DNA from: Cognatishimia maritima | Lineage (GTDB): Bacteria; Pseudomonadota; Alphaproteobacteria; Rhodobacterales; Rhodobacteraceae | Reading direction: 5' to 3' | NCBI RefSeq assembly: GCF_900129685.1 | Contig: NZ_FQWM01000002.1 | Coordinates: 210,654 to 274,653 of the forward strand | Length of the DNA: 64,000 nt | Shown here: positions 24,374 to 33,301 of the stretch, piece after piece | How the letters are laid out: every line of letters begins with the position of its first letter | Numbering within the stretch: position 1 is the stretch's first letter | Program-made: the position numbers and the translations under genes | Notes under the pieces: generated by a model | Databases searched by the model: none | The model's input: the letters and a program-made list of their open reading frames with translations, nothing else | Told to the model about the DNA's origin: nothing

Positions 24374-26512
24374 TCATTCCTTAGGCGCCGGAAAGGCCGC
24401 CCGGCTAGGGTCCTGATAACGACGGATTTCCGCGACCTCGCCTTCGGCCTGCAGCGCCAGCATCAAGGAGTGCAAATGCTCAATGTCGCGCAGTTCAACG
24501 TGGACCAGAAGGCGGTAGAAATCTGGCTTCCTATCTGTGAATTCGAGGTCAGAGATATTGGCCTTATGCTCACCGATCAATGTGCAAATTCGTCCCAGAA
24601 CACCCGCGTCATTGCTGATGGTCAGTTCAATTGTGCAGCCATGAACGGCCTGATGTTTGCCGACCTGCCAATGCAGATCAAGCCAGCGTTCCGGCTGATC
24701 GTCAAACTGTACAAGGTTGTCGCAATCAATCGTGTGCACGACAACGCCCTTGCCACGATAGGTGATGCCGATAATGCGCTCGCCCGGCAGCGGTTCACAG
24801 CAGGGCGCGCGGTGCGGGCTTTGATCGCTGGCCAGACCAATCACAGCACGGTCGGCGGCAACTTCGTCCTTGTCATCATGTGCAAGTTCCGGGAACACGG
24901 CCTGCACAACGTCTGTGGCATTCAGTTCCGCACTGCCAAGACGCGCCAGAACCGTTTCGCGATCTTCCAGCCGCAGTTGGGTCGCGGCCATATCAAGGAT
25001 CTTATCCGTCAGCTTCTTGCCGACATGTTCAAATGCCGCCCGCGCCAATTCGTAGCCGAGTTTGACAAACCGTTCGTGATCCAACTCGCGCAGGGCGCGG
25101 CGGATGGCGGATTTGGCTTTGCCGGTAGTGGCGATTTCAAGCCATGTCGCCTGCGGCATCTGTCCCTGCGCGGTGATGATGTCGATCGATTGGCCGTTTT
25201 TGATCCGGGTCCAAAGCGGCACCCGCATATGGTCGATCTTGGCCCCGACGCAGGCATTGCCGATCCGTGTGTGAATCGCATAGGCAAAATCAATCGGCGT
25301 CGCCCCGCGCGGCAGCTTTACCACGTCGCCTTTGGGCGTGAAGCAGAACACTTGGTCCTGATACATCTCTAGTTTGACCGCTTCGAGGAAATCCTCGTGG
25401 TCTTCTTCGGTGTCAAACTGTTCGGTCAGTGAGCGAATCCACCGTGCCGGATCAACCGCAAAGGGGTTTTCTCCGCGCACACCGTCCCGATAAGACCAAT
25501 GGGCGGCAACGCCGGTTTCGGCCACATCGTGCATTTGGCGGGTACGGATTTGCACCTCGACCCGGCGACCATCGCGGCCCGACACCGTTGTGTGGATCGA
25601 GCGATAGCCGTTGGATTTTGGCTGGCTGATATAGTCCTTGAACCGCCCTGGCACAGCCCGCCAACGTTGGTGGATGGCGCCCAAAACGCGGTAACAATCG
25701 TTTTCGCTGGCCGTCACGATACGGAAACCATAGATGTCAGATAGGCGCGAAAACCCTTGATCCTTGGTCTGCATCTTGCGCCAGATGGAATAGGGCTTCT
25801 TCGCACGGCCAAAGATTTCAGCGTCGATGTCGGCCTTTTCCAATTCCGCCACCATATCGTCGGTGATCCGCTGAATGACGTCGCCGGTTTCTTTTTGCAG
25901 CGTGATGAAGCGGCGCATGATCGAGGCGCGTCCGTCAGGGTTCAAAACCTTAAACGCGAGGTCTTCCAACTCTTCGCGCATCCACTGCATCCCCATGCGC
26001 CCGGCAAGCGGGGCATAGATGTCCATGGTTTCGCGCGCTTTCACGATCTGCTTTTGCGGGCGCATCGCGCGGATCGTGCGCATATTGTGCAGCCGGTCCG
26101 CCAGTTTGACCAAGATCACCCGCAGGTCTTTGGACATCGCCATAAACAGCTTGCGGAAGTTCTCGGCCTGTTTGGTTTCTGTCGAACTGAGCTGCAGGTT
26201 GGTCAGCTTGGTGACCCCATCCACCAGCATCGCGATTTCGTCGCCGAACCGCTTGGCGACCTCTTGATAAGAGGCTTTGGTGTCTTCGATTGTATCGTGC
26301 AGCAGGGCGGTGATGATGGTGGCATCATCCAACTGCTGCTCAGTCAGGATCGCGGCGACTTCGATGGGGTGGGTAAAATAGGGCTCACCCGAATGGCGAG
26401 TCTGTCCCTCGTGCATCTCGAGGCCAAATTGATAGGCCTCGCGGATAAGTTTTTCATTTGTTTTGGGGTTGTAGGCTCTTACGAGTTCGACCAGATCGTC
26501 AGCCGGAATCAT
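24374..26512 (-). CDS. rsh: bifunctional (p)ppGpp synthetase/hydrolase
   Basis: RelA/SpoT homologue that makes and degrades the alarmone (p)ppGpp. The order of domains in 712 residues is HD hydrolase (about 45-150; THPIEVAAILTEQQLDDA and LLHDTIEDT), synthetase (about 235-350; GRFKDYISQPKSNGYRSIHT), TGS (about 400-455; VFCFTPKGDVVKLPRGATPI) and C-terminal ACT. Both active sites look intact, as expected for the single Rsh of alphaproteobacteria. It follows rpoZ by 27 bases, the standard arrangement. Confidence 0.96.
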   Translation of the reverse strand: MIPADDLVELVRAYNPKTNEKLIREAYQFGLEMHEGQTRHSGEPYFTHPIEVAAILTEQQLDDATIITALLHDTIEDTKASYQEVAKRFGDEIAMLVDGVTKLTNLQLSSTETKQAENFRKLFMAMSKDLRVILVKLADRLHNMRTIRAMRPQKQIVKARETMDIYAPLAGRMGMQWMREELEDLAFKVLNPDGRASIMRRFITLQKETGDVIQRITDDMVAELEKADIDAEIFGRAKKPYSIWRKMQTKDQGFSRLSDIYGFRIVTASENDCYRVLGAIHQRWRAVPGRFKDYISQPKSNGYRSIHTTVSGRDGRRVEVQIRTRQMHDVAETGVAAHWSYRDGVRGENPFAVDPARWIRSLTEQFDTEEDHEDFLEAVKLEMYQDQVFCFTPKGDVVKLPRGATPIDFAYAIHTRIGNACVGAKIDHMRVPLWTRIKNGQSIDIITAQGQMPQATWLEIATTGKAKSAIRRALRELDHERFVKLGYELARAAFEHVGKKLTDKILDMAATQLRLEDRETVLARLGSAELNATDVVQAVFPELAHDDKDEVAADRAVIGLASDQSPHRAPCCEPLPGERIIGITYRGKGVVVHTIDCDNLVQFDDQPERWLDLHWQVGKHQAVHGCTIELTISNDAGVLGRICTLIGEHKANISDLEFTDRKPDFYRLLVHVELRDIEHLHSLMLALQAEGEVAEIRRYQDPSRAAFPAPKE

Positions 26513-26539
26513 GTTGTGCCTTCTCTATCCCCGGGGATG

Positions 26540-26896
26540 TTAGCCCTGGCCTTGAGCTTCCATCAGCGCGCGCAGCAGCTTTTCTTCGGACATGTCATCG
26601 TCAGATGGCTTGTCAGAAGATTCAGCGCCCATCAACAGCGCCATGCTGTCTTCTTCTGGCTCATCGACTTCGATCTGATGCTGGTTGCTTTCGATCAGAC
26701 GCTCACGCAGTTCGTCCGCAGTCTGAGTCTCTTCTGCGATTTCACGCAGGGACACGACAGGGTTCTTGTCGTTGTCGCGGTCAACCGTGATGGCCGCGCC
26801 GGCAGAAATCTCTCGCGCACGGTGCGCAGCAAGCATCACCAGGTCAAAACGGTTCGGTACCTTGTCTACGCAATCTTCGACTGTCACGCGGGCCAT
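26540..26896 (-). CDS. rpoZ: RNA polymerase omega subunit
   Basis: Small RNA polymerase subunit that folds beta' and forms part of the ppGpp binding site. [20 protein letters not shown] and [13 protein letters not shown] are the omega signature. At 118 residues it has the acidic C-terminal tail common in alphaproteobacteria ([16 protein letters not shown]). It precedes rsh, which links ppGpp sensing and synthesis in one transcript. Confidence 0.95.
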   Translation of the reverse strand: MARVTVEDCVDKVPNRFDLVMLAAHRAREISAGAAITVDRDNDKNPVVSLREIAEETQTADELRERLIESNQHQIEVDEPEEDSMALLMGAESSDKPSDDDMSEEKLLRALMEAQGQG

Positions 26897-26933
26897 TTTG
26901 GGCTCTCCATTCTCGGAAGGATCAGAAACTGAG

Positions 26934-26962
26934 TATTTAGGCTGCTTTCAGACCGGTTACAA
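26934..26962 (-). promoter_or_regulatory. candidate promoter for the rpoZ-rsh operon
   Basis: On the minus strand TTGTAA (26957-26962), a 17-base spacer and TAAATA (26934-26939) precede the rpoZ start by 38 bases, in the 74-base gap after folK. Box matches are moderate. Confidence 0.4.
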
Positions 26963-26970
26963 GCAGATAG

Positions 26971-27540
26971 TCAAGCCTCTGGCAGGCGAACAACTTCGTT
27001 TCGGTCGCTTTCCGGCAGGTTCCTGAGCATTTCCGCAACCGATAGGCCCGTAACCGGGTGTTTCCAGTCCGGCAGGACCTCTGAAAGAGGCACAAGAACG
27101 AAGGCGCGGTCCTGCACGCGCGGATGCGGGAGAATCAGGTGCTCGGGCGTCAGTTTGCCTTGGTCTTCGGGGGAAAGATTGCTCCACCTATGGTATACCT
27201 GATGGTCGGGCAATACGCGTCCTGCGAAATCGATCAGGTCAATATCCAGCGTGCGCGGCCCCCAGCGCACGTCACGCCTGCGCCCGCATTCCGCTTCGAC
27301 TTCGTGCAAAATCTCAAGCAATTCTGACGGCTTATATTGCGAATCAATTACGGCAACAGAATTGACAAAATCGGGGCCTGAACCTTTCGGGAAGGCCGGA
27401 TTCGAATAGAAGGAACTCTCCCTTAGGATGATCACCTCGCGCGATGCCAAAGACCTTAGCGCGAAAGTCAGTGTCTCTTTGGGACTTCCGATTTTCGAAG
27501 GCTGATTTCCTCCTAAAGATAAAATGCTGATATTGCTCAT
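26971..27540 (-). CDS. folK: 6-hydroxymethyl-7,8-dihydropterin pyrophosphokinase
   Basis: Folate-pathway kinase that transfers pyrophosphate from ATP to hydroxymethyl-dihydropterin. ILSLGGNQPSKIG opens the fold, NSVAVIDS follows, and RRRDVRWGPRTLDIDLIDF is the HPPK signature with Mg-binding Asp residues. The frame extends to 27612, but ATG 27540 is the start that places the SLGGN strand at the N-terminus as in the family, giving 189 residues. Confidence 0.92.
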   Translation of the reverse strand: MSNISILSLGGNQPSKIGSPKETLTFALRSLASREVIILRESSFYSNPAFPKGSGPDFVNSVAVIDSQYKPSELLEILHEVEAECGRRRDVRWGPRTLDIDLIDFAGRVLPDHQVYHRWSNLSPEDQGKLTPEHLILPHPRVQDRAFVLVPLSEVLPDWKHPVTGLSVAEMLRNLPESDRNEVVRLPEA

Positions 27541-27701
27541 CTTTTCAAAACACCTATCCAAAAGGTTAGCCAACGTTATCAAATCTTGCGTGGCGTGAGC
27601 CTTGCAGGACACGATTTTTGCTTTAGCTTAATGGGCCAAGCGCGCCCAGTATTTTCACATCAAACACATTTTGGCGCTCAATTCTGCTGGAAGGACACTG
27701 G

Positions 27702-28274
27702 ATGTTTTACAAGGACGAACGGCTCGCGCTGTTCATTGATGGCTCTAACCTATACGCGGCCGCAAAATCGCTTGGGTTTGACATTGATTACAAACTCCTT
27801 CGCACCGAATTTATGCGCCGTGGCAAACTGCTGCGCGCCTTCTATTACACTGCGCTTCTGGAAAACGACGAGTATTCCCCGATCCGTCCGTTGGTGGATT
27901 GGCTGCACTACAACGGCTTTAGCATGGTGACAAAACCGGCGAAGGAATACACCGACAGTCAGGGGCGTCGCAAAGTCAAAGGCAACATGGACATCGAACT
28001 CGCGGTGAACGCGATGGAACTGGCGCCTCATGTTGACCACATCGTCTTGTTCTCTGGTGACGGCGATTTCCGCCCGCTGGTCGAAAGCCTTCAGCGCCAA
28101 GGTGTCCGCGTGTCTGTTGTGTCGACCATCCGCAGCCAGCCACCAATGATTTCAGATGAATTGCGCCGTCAGGCAGACAATTTCATCGAACTTGAAGGGC
28201 TGAAGGATGTGATTGGCCGCCCACCGCGTGATCCGGTTCCGGGCGAACAGGATATGGAATATTCTGGTAAGTGA
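27702..28274 (+). CDS. NYN-domain (LabA/DUF88-like) protein
   Basis: A PIN-like nuclease-fold protein of 190 residues. Acidic residues of the NYN site are in ALFIDGSNLYAAAKSLG, GNMDIELAVNAM and VLFSGDGDFRPLVESLQ; the C-terminal part (SDELRRQADNFIELEGLKD) completes the fold. Such proteins are thought to be RNases or RNA-processing factors. SD GGAAGGA (27689-27695). A strong terminator follows, so it is monocistronic. Confidence 0.85.
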   Translation: MFYKDERLALFIDGSNLYAAAKSLGFDIDYKLLRTEFMRRGKLLRAFYYTALLENDEYSPIRPLVDWLHYNGFSMVTKPAKEYTDSQGRRKVKGNMDIELAVNAMELAPHVDHIVLFSGDGDFRPLVESLQRQGVRVSVVSTIRSQPPMISDELRRQADNFIELEGLKDVIGRPPRDPVPGEQDMEYSGK

Positions 28275-28278
28275 TTGG

Positions 28279-28303
28279 ATCGGGGCCTTTGGCCCCGATT
28301 TTT
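28279..28303 (+). terminator. intrinsic terminator after NYN gene
   Basis: ATCGGGGCC-TTT-GGCCCCGAT followed by TTTT: perfect 9-base stem (28279-28287 with 28291-28299). It reaches into the last codons of the convergent cytochrome gene. Confidence 0.85.
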
Positions 28304-28724
28304 AGTTTCGGCTGTTCTGAATCTCGATCATGCGGTTGGACCAGGTGCTTTTGATAAAGGCAAGCGTGTCCAGAATCTCCTGATCGCTCAGCACCTCTGC
28401 AAATCCAGGCATATTGCTTTGATAGCCGTCACCCACCACAGCGGCGGTGCCACGTTTGGTGATGTCAAACAGAAGCCCATCGCCGTGGTGCCACGTGTGG
28501 CCGGTCTCATCATGGGGTGGTGCAGGAAGGAACCCATCTTCATCACGCTGTTGCCAGTTTTCCTGCCCCTCAAGCGCCTCACCATGGCAGGCCGCGCAAT
28601 TGTCCTGATAAAGCACCGCACCACGCGCGACACTTTCTGCATCCTGATAGGGAATGATCCCCTGCGCTGTGGCGGGCAACGCCAGACAAACTAGAATTGC
28701 TGTTACCGAAAACTTGACGACCAC
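28302..28724 (-). CDS. secreted c-type cytochrome
   Basis: Monohaem cytochrome c acting in the periplasm. After a Sec signal (KFSVTAILVCLALPATAQG) comes the haem-attachment motif CAACH and the distal ligand in SNMPGFAEVLSDQE; about 140 residues. The partner is not indicated. The frame is open to TTG 28760; GTG 28724 gives the tightest signal peptide and has GGGGG upstream, so it is chosen, but TTG 28760 with AGGAAGG is also possible. It is divergent from ispH. Confidence 0.82.
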   Translation of the reverse strand: MVVKFSVTAILVCLALPATAQGIIPYQDAESVARGAVLYQDNCAACHGEALEGQENWQQRDEDGFLPAPPHDETGHTWHHGDGLLFDITKRGTAAVVGDGYQSNMPGFAEVLSDQEILDTLAFIKSTWSNRMIEIQNSRN

Positions 28725-28759
28725 GCCGCGTACCCCCAATTGACTAGCCTTCAGATGCA

Positions 28760-28802
28760 ACCTTCCTGCGCTGGAAGGTCAAGGGCTATGTCTGGACCTT
28801 CC
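28760..28802. repeat. alternating ACCTTCC/GGAAGGT repeats between cytochrome and ispH
   Basis: ACCTTCC (28760-28766), GGAAGGTC (28773-28780) and GACCTTCC (28795-28802) alternate in orientation, giving two overlapping perfect inverted repeats. They lie 46-88 bases upstream of ispH and could be an operator or alternative hairpins in its leader. Confidence 0.45.
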
Positions 28803-28847
28803 TTCACGAACGACTTACCTATGTCGAAAATCATGATTGGGTAGGCC

Positions 28848-29807
28848 ATGTCCAAGCCAGAACTGACAATTTACCTCGCTGCGCCACGCGGATTCTGCGC
28901 TGGAGTGGACCGCGCCATTAAGATCGTGGAAATGGCGCTGACGAAATGGGGCGCTCCGGTCTATGTGCGGCATGAGATCGTGCACAACAAATTCGTCGTC
29001 GATAGCCTGCGTGAAAAAGGCGCGGTCTTTGTCGAGGAATTGTCGGACTGCCCAGATGACCGCCCGGTGATCTTTTCAGCCCACGGCGTGGCAAAAAGCG
29101 TGCCAGCAGAGGCCGAACGGCGCGAGATGATCTATGTCGACGCCACCTGCCCGCTTGTCAGCAAGGTTCACATCGAAGCCGAGCGGCATTCAGAAGCCGG
29201 ATTGCAGATCATTATGATCGGCCACGCAGGCCACCCCGAAACCATTGGCACCATGGGGCAACTGCCTGAAGGTGAAGTGCTGCTGGTTGAAACCGAAGAC
29301 GATGTGGCCACAATTGACGTGCGCGATCCGTCTAAACTGGCCTTTGTCACACAGACGACGTTGTCAGTTGATGACACCATAGGCATCGTGAAAGCATTGC
29401 AAGCCCGCTTCCCAGAGATCGTTGGCCCGCATAAAGAAGACATTTGCTACGCCACCACCAACCGGCAAATGGCCGTAAAAGCCATGGCCGAACAATGTGA
29501 CGCGATGCTGGTTGTGGGCGCGCCAAATTCAAGCAATTCCCGTCGACTCGTCGAAGTCGGCGCTAAAGCCGGTTGCCAGTATTCCCAACTGGTACAGCGC
29601 GGCGCAGACATCGACTGGCGTGCTCTGGAGGGCATTCGCTCTCTCGGGATCACCGCCGGGGCCTCTGCGCCGGAGGTTTTGGTGAATGAGGTGATCGACG
29701 CCTTCCGTGACCGTTATGACGTCACGGTTGACGTTGTGGAAACCGCTGTCGAGACCGTGAACTTCAAGGTGCCACGCGTGCTGCGTGACGTAGAACGCGC
29801 AGGCTGA
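28848..29807 (+). CDS. ispH: 4-hydroxy-3-methylbut-2-enyl diphosphate reductase
   Basis: Last enzyme of the MEP isoprenoid pathway; an iron-sulfur protein reducing HMBPP to IPP and DMAPP. The three cluster cysteines are visible in [31 protein letters not shown] and [11 protein letters not shown]; substrate residues include [10 protein letters not shown]. 319 residues, normal length. No good SD is seen before the ATG. It ends exactly against the stop of the convergent gene at 29808. Confidence 0.96.
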   Translation: MSKPELTIYLAAPRGFCAGVDRAIKIVEMALTKWGAPVYVRHEIVHNKFVVDSLREKGAVFVEELSDCPDDRPVIFSAHGVAKSVPAEAERREMIYVDATCPLVSKVHIEAERHSEAGLQIIMIGHAGHPETIGTMGQLPEGEVLLVETEDDVATIDVRDPSKLAFVTQTTLSVDDTIGIVKALQARFPEIVGPHKEDICYATTNRQMAVKAMAEQCDAMLVVGAPNSSNSRRLVEVGAKAGCQYSQLVQRGADIDWRALEGIRSLGITAGASAPEVLVNEVIDAFRDRYDVTVDVVETAVETVNFKVPRVLRDVERAG

Positions 29808-30065
29808 TCACTTCTTTTCGCAGGCGCGACCATCGCCATCTCGGTCCAGTCCATAAGGGTCCGGCCCCACAACCCGAATGGGGCCTTGCACATAGATCGG
29901 CCCATTGCCGCTGCCGCCTGCACAATCGACGTCTGGCCCATTGGGCGGCAGACAAGCGCCCTGATAGCTTGGGTGGCAGGATTGCGCGTGGGACGCGTTT
30001 GGGAACAGTGGCACCCAAAGGCTCAGCCCAATGGCGCAGATGATCGGTAGGATGCGGCTTGTCAT
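29808..30065 (-). CDS. small secreted protein with excalibur-type calcium-binding tail
   Basis: An 85-residue exported protein. The start is ATG 30065, giving a Sec signal (TSRILPIICAIGLSLWVP to SHAQ); upstream frame is non-coding. The mature part is cysteine-poor and ends in YGLDRDGDGRACEKK, the excalibur motif (DxDxDGxxCE) found in surface-associated proteins. Probably a periplasmic or surface calcium-binding peptide of unknown role. A CtrA-type box overlaps its start codon. Confidence 0.7.
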   Translation of the reverse strand: MTSRILPIICAIGLSLWVPLFPNASHAQSCHPSYQGACLPPNGPDVDCAGGSGNGPIYVQGPIRVVGPDPYGLDRDGDGRACEKK

Positions 30066-30080
30066 TAACAAATTGTTAAC
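30065..30080. promoter_or_regulatory. CtrA-type box TTAA-N7-TTAAC
   Basis: TTAACAAATTGTTAAC fits the full CtrA consensus TTAA-N7-TTAAC and is a perfect 15-base palindrome (30065-30079). It lies over the start codon of the excalibur gene and 86 bases upstream of rnhA. CtrA is the cell-cycle/motility response regulator conserved in Rhodobacterales. Confidence 0.5.
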
Positions 30081-30165
30081 CAATTCGTGCCAAGGCGCAA
30101 TCCTTTGCGGCGCGCTGCGCACTGCAGGCTGGACGCGCCCCCCGAATTAACGGTATCGCCCCTCT

Positions 30166-30642
30166 ATGGCAGACCTTTACGCATATACAGACGGCGCATG
30201 TTCCGGCAATCCAGGACCAGGGGGATGGGGCGTCTTGCTGCGCGCCATGTCCGGAGACGACGTTGTCAAAGAACGAGAGCTTTCCGGCGGCGCGGCTGAG
30301 ACGACCAACAATCAGATGGAATTGATGGCCGCAATCATGGCGTTGGAAACGCTGGAGCGTGCAAGCCAGATCACCGTTGTGACGGACAGTGCCTACGTCA
30401 AAAACGGCGTCACTGGCTGGATTCACGGCTGGAAGCGCAACGGGTGGAAGACCGCGTCGAAGAAACCCGTAAAAAACGTTGACCTTTGGCAGCGCCTTGA
30501 CGCCGCCCAAGCGCGCCATGAGGTGCGTTGGGAATGGGTAAAAGGCCACGCGGGACACCCCGAGAATGAAAAGGCCGACGAATTGGCGCGCGCCGGCATG
30601 GCCCCGTTCAAACCCGAAAAGCCCAAGGGGAAAACCGAATGA
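30166..30642 (+). CDS. rnhA: ribonuclease HI
   Basis: Endonuclease that removes RNA from RNA-DNA hybrids. The DEDD residues are in [19 protein letters not shown] (Asp), NNQMELMAA (Glu), [11 protein letters not shown] (Asp) and NEKADELAR (Asp). 158 residues. No SD is evident. Its stop overlaps the next start by four bases. Confidence 0.96.
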   Translation: MADLYAYTDGACSGNPGPGGWGVLLRAMSGDDVVKERELSGGAAETTNNQMELMAAIMALETLERASQITVVTDSAYVKNGVTGWIHGWKRNGWKTASKKPVKNVDLWQRLDAAQARHEVRWEWVKGHAGHPENEKADELARAGMAPFKPEKPKGKTE

Positions 30643-31262
30643 CTGCGGTCATGCTTTTGGATTTCGCCTCGGTCATTGTCTTTGCCTTGACCGGGGCCTT
30701 GGTGGCCAGCCGCGCGCAATTGGACGTGGTTGGGTTTTGTTTTGTGGCCTGCCTGACGGCTGTGGGCGGCGGCACCTTGCGCGACCTCCTGCTTGGACGT
30801 GATCCGGTGTTTTGGGTCGGGCAGCCAAGCTATATCCTCTTGGCCTGCGCAGCCGCCGTTCTGGTGTTTTTCACTGCGCATTTGTTTGAAAGCCGCTATC
30901 GTCTTTTGCTTTGGCTCGACAGTATCGCACTGGCCGTGGCAGTGGCCGCTGGCACGGGCGTCGCGATGAACCTAGGGCATAATGCGGTGATCGTTGTGCT
31001 GATGGGCATTTCCACAGGCTGCCTTGGCGGGCTGATGCGAGACGTGGTCTGCAACGAGGTGCCGCTTTTGCTGAAACAAGGCGAAATTTACGCAACTGCC
31101 GCCTTTGCAGGGGCAGCCTCGGCAGTCTTGGCGGCCTACCTCGGGTTTGAGCGGCTCCCGGTTCTGGCAATCTGCGCGGCGATCACCTGGGTCTTACGCT
31201 CTGGTTCCCTGATCTGGGGCTGGAAACTCCCCGTCTACAAAGCACGTCCACCGCGGCAGTAG
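30639..31262 (+). CDS. UPF0126/TRIC-like membrane protein
   Basis: Inner-membrane protein of 207 residues with about six to seven spans made of two similar halves. The hallmark glycine-rich motifs occur in each: [17 protein letters not shown] and [16 protein letters not shown]. The family (YicG/UPF0126) has the fold of trimeric intracellular cation channels, so a channel role is likely but the ion is unknown. Coupled to rnhA by a four-base overlap. Confidence 0.85.
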   Translation: MTAVMLLDFASVIVFALTGALVASRAQLDVVGFCFVACLTAVGGGTLRDLLLGRDPVFWVGQPSYILLACAAAVLVFFTAHLFESRYRLLLWLDSIALAVAVAAGTGVAMNLGHNAVIVVLMGISTGCLGGLMRDVVCNEVPLLLKQGEIYATAAFAGAASAVLAAYLGFERLPVLAICAAITWVLRSGSLIWGWKLPVYKARPPRQ

Positions 31263-31295
31263 CTTACGTTTACACCACCGATACGCGACGTGACT

Positions 31296-32204
31296 TTAGC
31301 CAAATACCGTTCCGACAGGCACATCAACGCCGCGCAGGAACACGTCTGCCTCTTGGGGGCCTTTGCCCGCGCGCTGCAGGCGGAGTAGTTGCACCGCGCC
31401 GTCGCCGCAGGCCACAATCAATGTATCGCCCAGCACTTCACCCGGCGTACCCGTGCCCTCGGCAAGGCGGGAGGCCAGCAGTTTGATACGCTGACCGTCG
31501 AGTTCACACCAAGCACCTGGGAAAGGCGACAGGCCTCTGATCTGGCGGTCGACCTCAATCGCGGGCTTGGACCAATCAATCCGCGCCTCGGCTTTGTCAA
31601 TCTTATGGGCATAGGTCACGCCCACCTCCGGTTGCGGCTCTGGCACCAGGTTGGGCAAGGTTGCAAGTGCATCGACAATCGCCTGCGCGCCGATTTTCGA
31701 CAGATGGTCGTGCAATTGGGCGGTGGTTTCCTCGTCGCCAATCGAGGTTGAGACCCGCATCAGCACAGGGCCTGTGTCTAGACCTGCGTCCATCTGCATG
31801 ATGCAAACGCCGGTCTCATCATCACCGGCCATGATCGCGCGATGGATCGGGGCCGCGCCCCGCCAGCGGGGCAGAAGGCTCGCATGGATATTCAGGCAGC
31901 CCTTTTGCGGAGCGTCCAAAATGGCTTGTGGCAGCAAGAGCCCATAGGCCACCACGACCGCCACATCCGCGCCCAGCGCGGCGAACTCGGCCTGTTCTTC
32001 CGCGCCCTTCAACGACACCGGGTGGCGCACCAAAAGCCCAAGCTCTTCGGCCCGCGCGTGTACGGGCGTGGGGCGCAGTTTCTTTCCACGCCCTGCGGGA
32101 CGGGGCGGTTGGCAATAGACCGCAACAATGTCGTGGCCCGCCTTAACCAAGGCATCCAGAACCGGCACCGAAAACTCCGGCGTTCCCATGAAAACGATCT
32201 TCAT
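31296..32204 (-). CDS. fmt: methionyl-tRNA formyltransferase
   Basis: Formylates initiator Met-tRNA using 10-formyl-tetrahydrofolate. [15 protein letters not shown] opens the Rossmann domain, [20 protein letters not shown] contains the catalytic Asn/His, and the C-terminal tRNA-binding OB domain ends the 302 residues. It overlaps the upstream deformylase-like gene by four bases, so formylation and deformylation genes are co-expressed. Confidence 0.96.
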   Translation of the reverse strand: MKIVFMGTPEFSVPVLDALVKAGHDIVAVYCQPPRPAGRGKKLRPTPVHARAEELGLLVRHPVSLKGAEEQAEFAALGADVAVVVAYGLLLPQAILDAPQKGCLNIHASLLPRWRGAAPIHRAIMAGDDETGVCIMQMDAGLDTGPVLMRVSTSIGDEETTAQLHDHLSKIGAQAIVDALATLPNLVPEPQPEVGVTYAHKIDKAEARIDWSKPAIEVDRQIRGLSPFPGAWCELDGQRIKLLASRLAEGTGTPGEVLGDTLIVACGDGAVQLLRLQRAGKGPQEADVFLRGVDVPVGTVFG

Positions 32205-32695
32205 TGCAGTTTTCTGGCCTTCTTGATCAGCATGTCGCGTTTGATGCGGCTGAGATGATCAAAGAACATCTTGCCGTTGATATGATCGATCTGATGCTGC
32301 ACCGAAGTGGCCCAAAGCCCGACGAAATCCTTTTCCGCCATCTGACCCGCCTCGTCCATATAGCGCACGGTCACGGCGCGGGGGCGTTTGATCACAGCAG
32401 AGACGCCGGGCAGGTTTGGGCTGGCTTCTTCGTGTTCGCGCAGCTCGATTGATTTGTGCAGGATTTCAGGGTTGGCCATGCGCACCACTTTGCCGCGTTC
32501 AGATGACGCATCCACCACGATCAAGCGCTGCAACACCCCGATTTGATTGGCCCCCATACCGACACCGGGCATGGCTTCCATTGTGTCGATCAGATCCTGC
32601 CACGTTTGGCGGTCTTCGTCGGTCAACTGCGTGACAGGTTCAGCGGCCGTGCGCAGACGTTTGTCGGGCCAAGGCAGGCAGGGGCGAACGGTCAT
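32201..32695 (-). CDS. peptide-deformylase-like protein with degenerate active site
   Basis: A 164-residue paralogue of peptide deformylase. Motif 1 is partly kept ([11 protein letters not shown], with the Gln), but motif 2, normally EGCLS with the metal-binding Cys, reads [10 protein letters not shown] (Ser in place of Cys), and motif 3, normally HExxH, reads HQIDH, losing the catalytic Glu. Metal binding and hydrolysis should therefore be lost or altered, although the overall fold is intact. It lies between the intact def and fmt with four-base overlaps at both ends, so it is maintained in frame in an essential operon, which suggests a non-enzymatic role, perhaps on the ribosome. Confidence 0.85.
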   Translation of the reverse strand: MTVRPCLPWPDKRLRTAAEPVTQLTDEDRQTWQDLIDTMEAMPGVGMGANQIGVLQRLIVVDASSERGKVVRMANPEILHKSIELREHEEASPNLPGVSAVIKRPRAVTVRYMDEAGQMAEKDFVGLWATSVQHQIDHINGKMFFDHLSRIKRDMLIKKARKLQ

Positions 32696-33204
32696 CCCCG
32701 CGCAAGCTCTCGTTTCAGTTTGGCCGATTTCCGGGTCATCATTTGCCGCTTCATCGGACCCAAGTAGTCGATAAAGAGTTTGCCGTTTAAGTGGTCGATC
32801 TCATGCTGGACACAGGTCGCCCACAACCCGTCGAAATCCTTTTCCTGCGGATTACCATCCATATCGATCCAACCCACACGCACCTCTTTCGGGCGCGTCA
32901 CATCGGCGAACTGATCGGGGATCGACAGGCAGCCTTCTTCGTAAGTGTTTGTGTCATCCGACGACGACAGGATTTCCGGATTGAACATGATCACCGGCTC
33001 TGGATCGCCCTCTTTGATGCAATCCATGACGATCAATCGATCCAAAACCCCCACTTGCGGCGCAGCGAGGCCGATACCGGGCGCCTGATACATGGTTTCC
33101 AACATATCCTTGGCCAATGCGCGCAAGTCATCGCTGAGGTCGGCGACAGGGTCACAGACCTTTTTCAGGCGGGGATCAGGGTGGATCAGGATCGGCTTTA
33201 ACAT
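32692..33204 (-). CDS. def: peptide deformylase
   Basis: Metalloenzyme that removes the formyl group from nascent N-terminal Met. All three motifs are intact: GIGLAAPQVGV, EEGCLSIPDQ and VQHEIDHLNGKLF. The frame is open to 33417, but ATG 33204 (MLKPILIHPDPRLKK) is the family start, giving 170 residues. First gene of def-def-like-fmt; divergent from the malY-like gene. Confidence 0.95.
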   Translation of the reverse strand: MLKPILIHPDPRLKKVCDPVADLSDDLRALAKDMLETMYQAPGIGLAAPQVGVLDRLIVMDCIKEGDPEPVIMFNPEILSSSDDTNTYEEGCLSIPDQFADVTRPKEVRVGWIDMDGNPQEKDFDGLWATCVQHEIDHLNGKLFIDYLGPMKRQMMTRKSAKLKRELARG

Positions 33205-33301
33205 GGCGGTGACATAAGACAATGAACTGTGTTCTGCAACGCCTCTTGCGCCTGAGAGCGGATCAGGTAGCGTGCATCGCAATATCTGATAGGAGCATGA
33301 A

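Noticed and set aside
24167-26932. Long plus-strand frames opposite rsh
   Set aside because: They mirror the rsh coding frame; rsh domains are intact on the minus strand.
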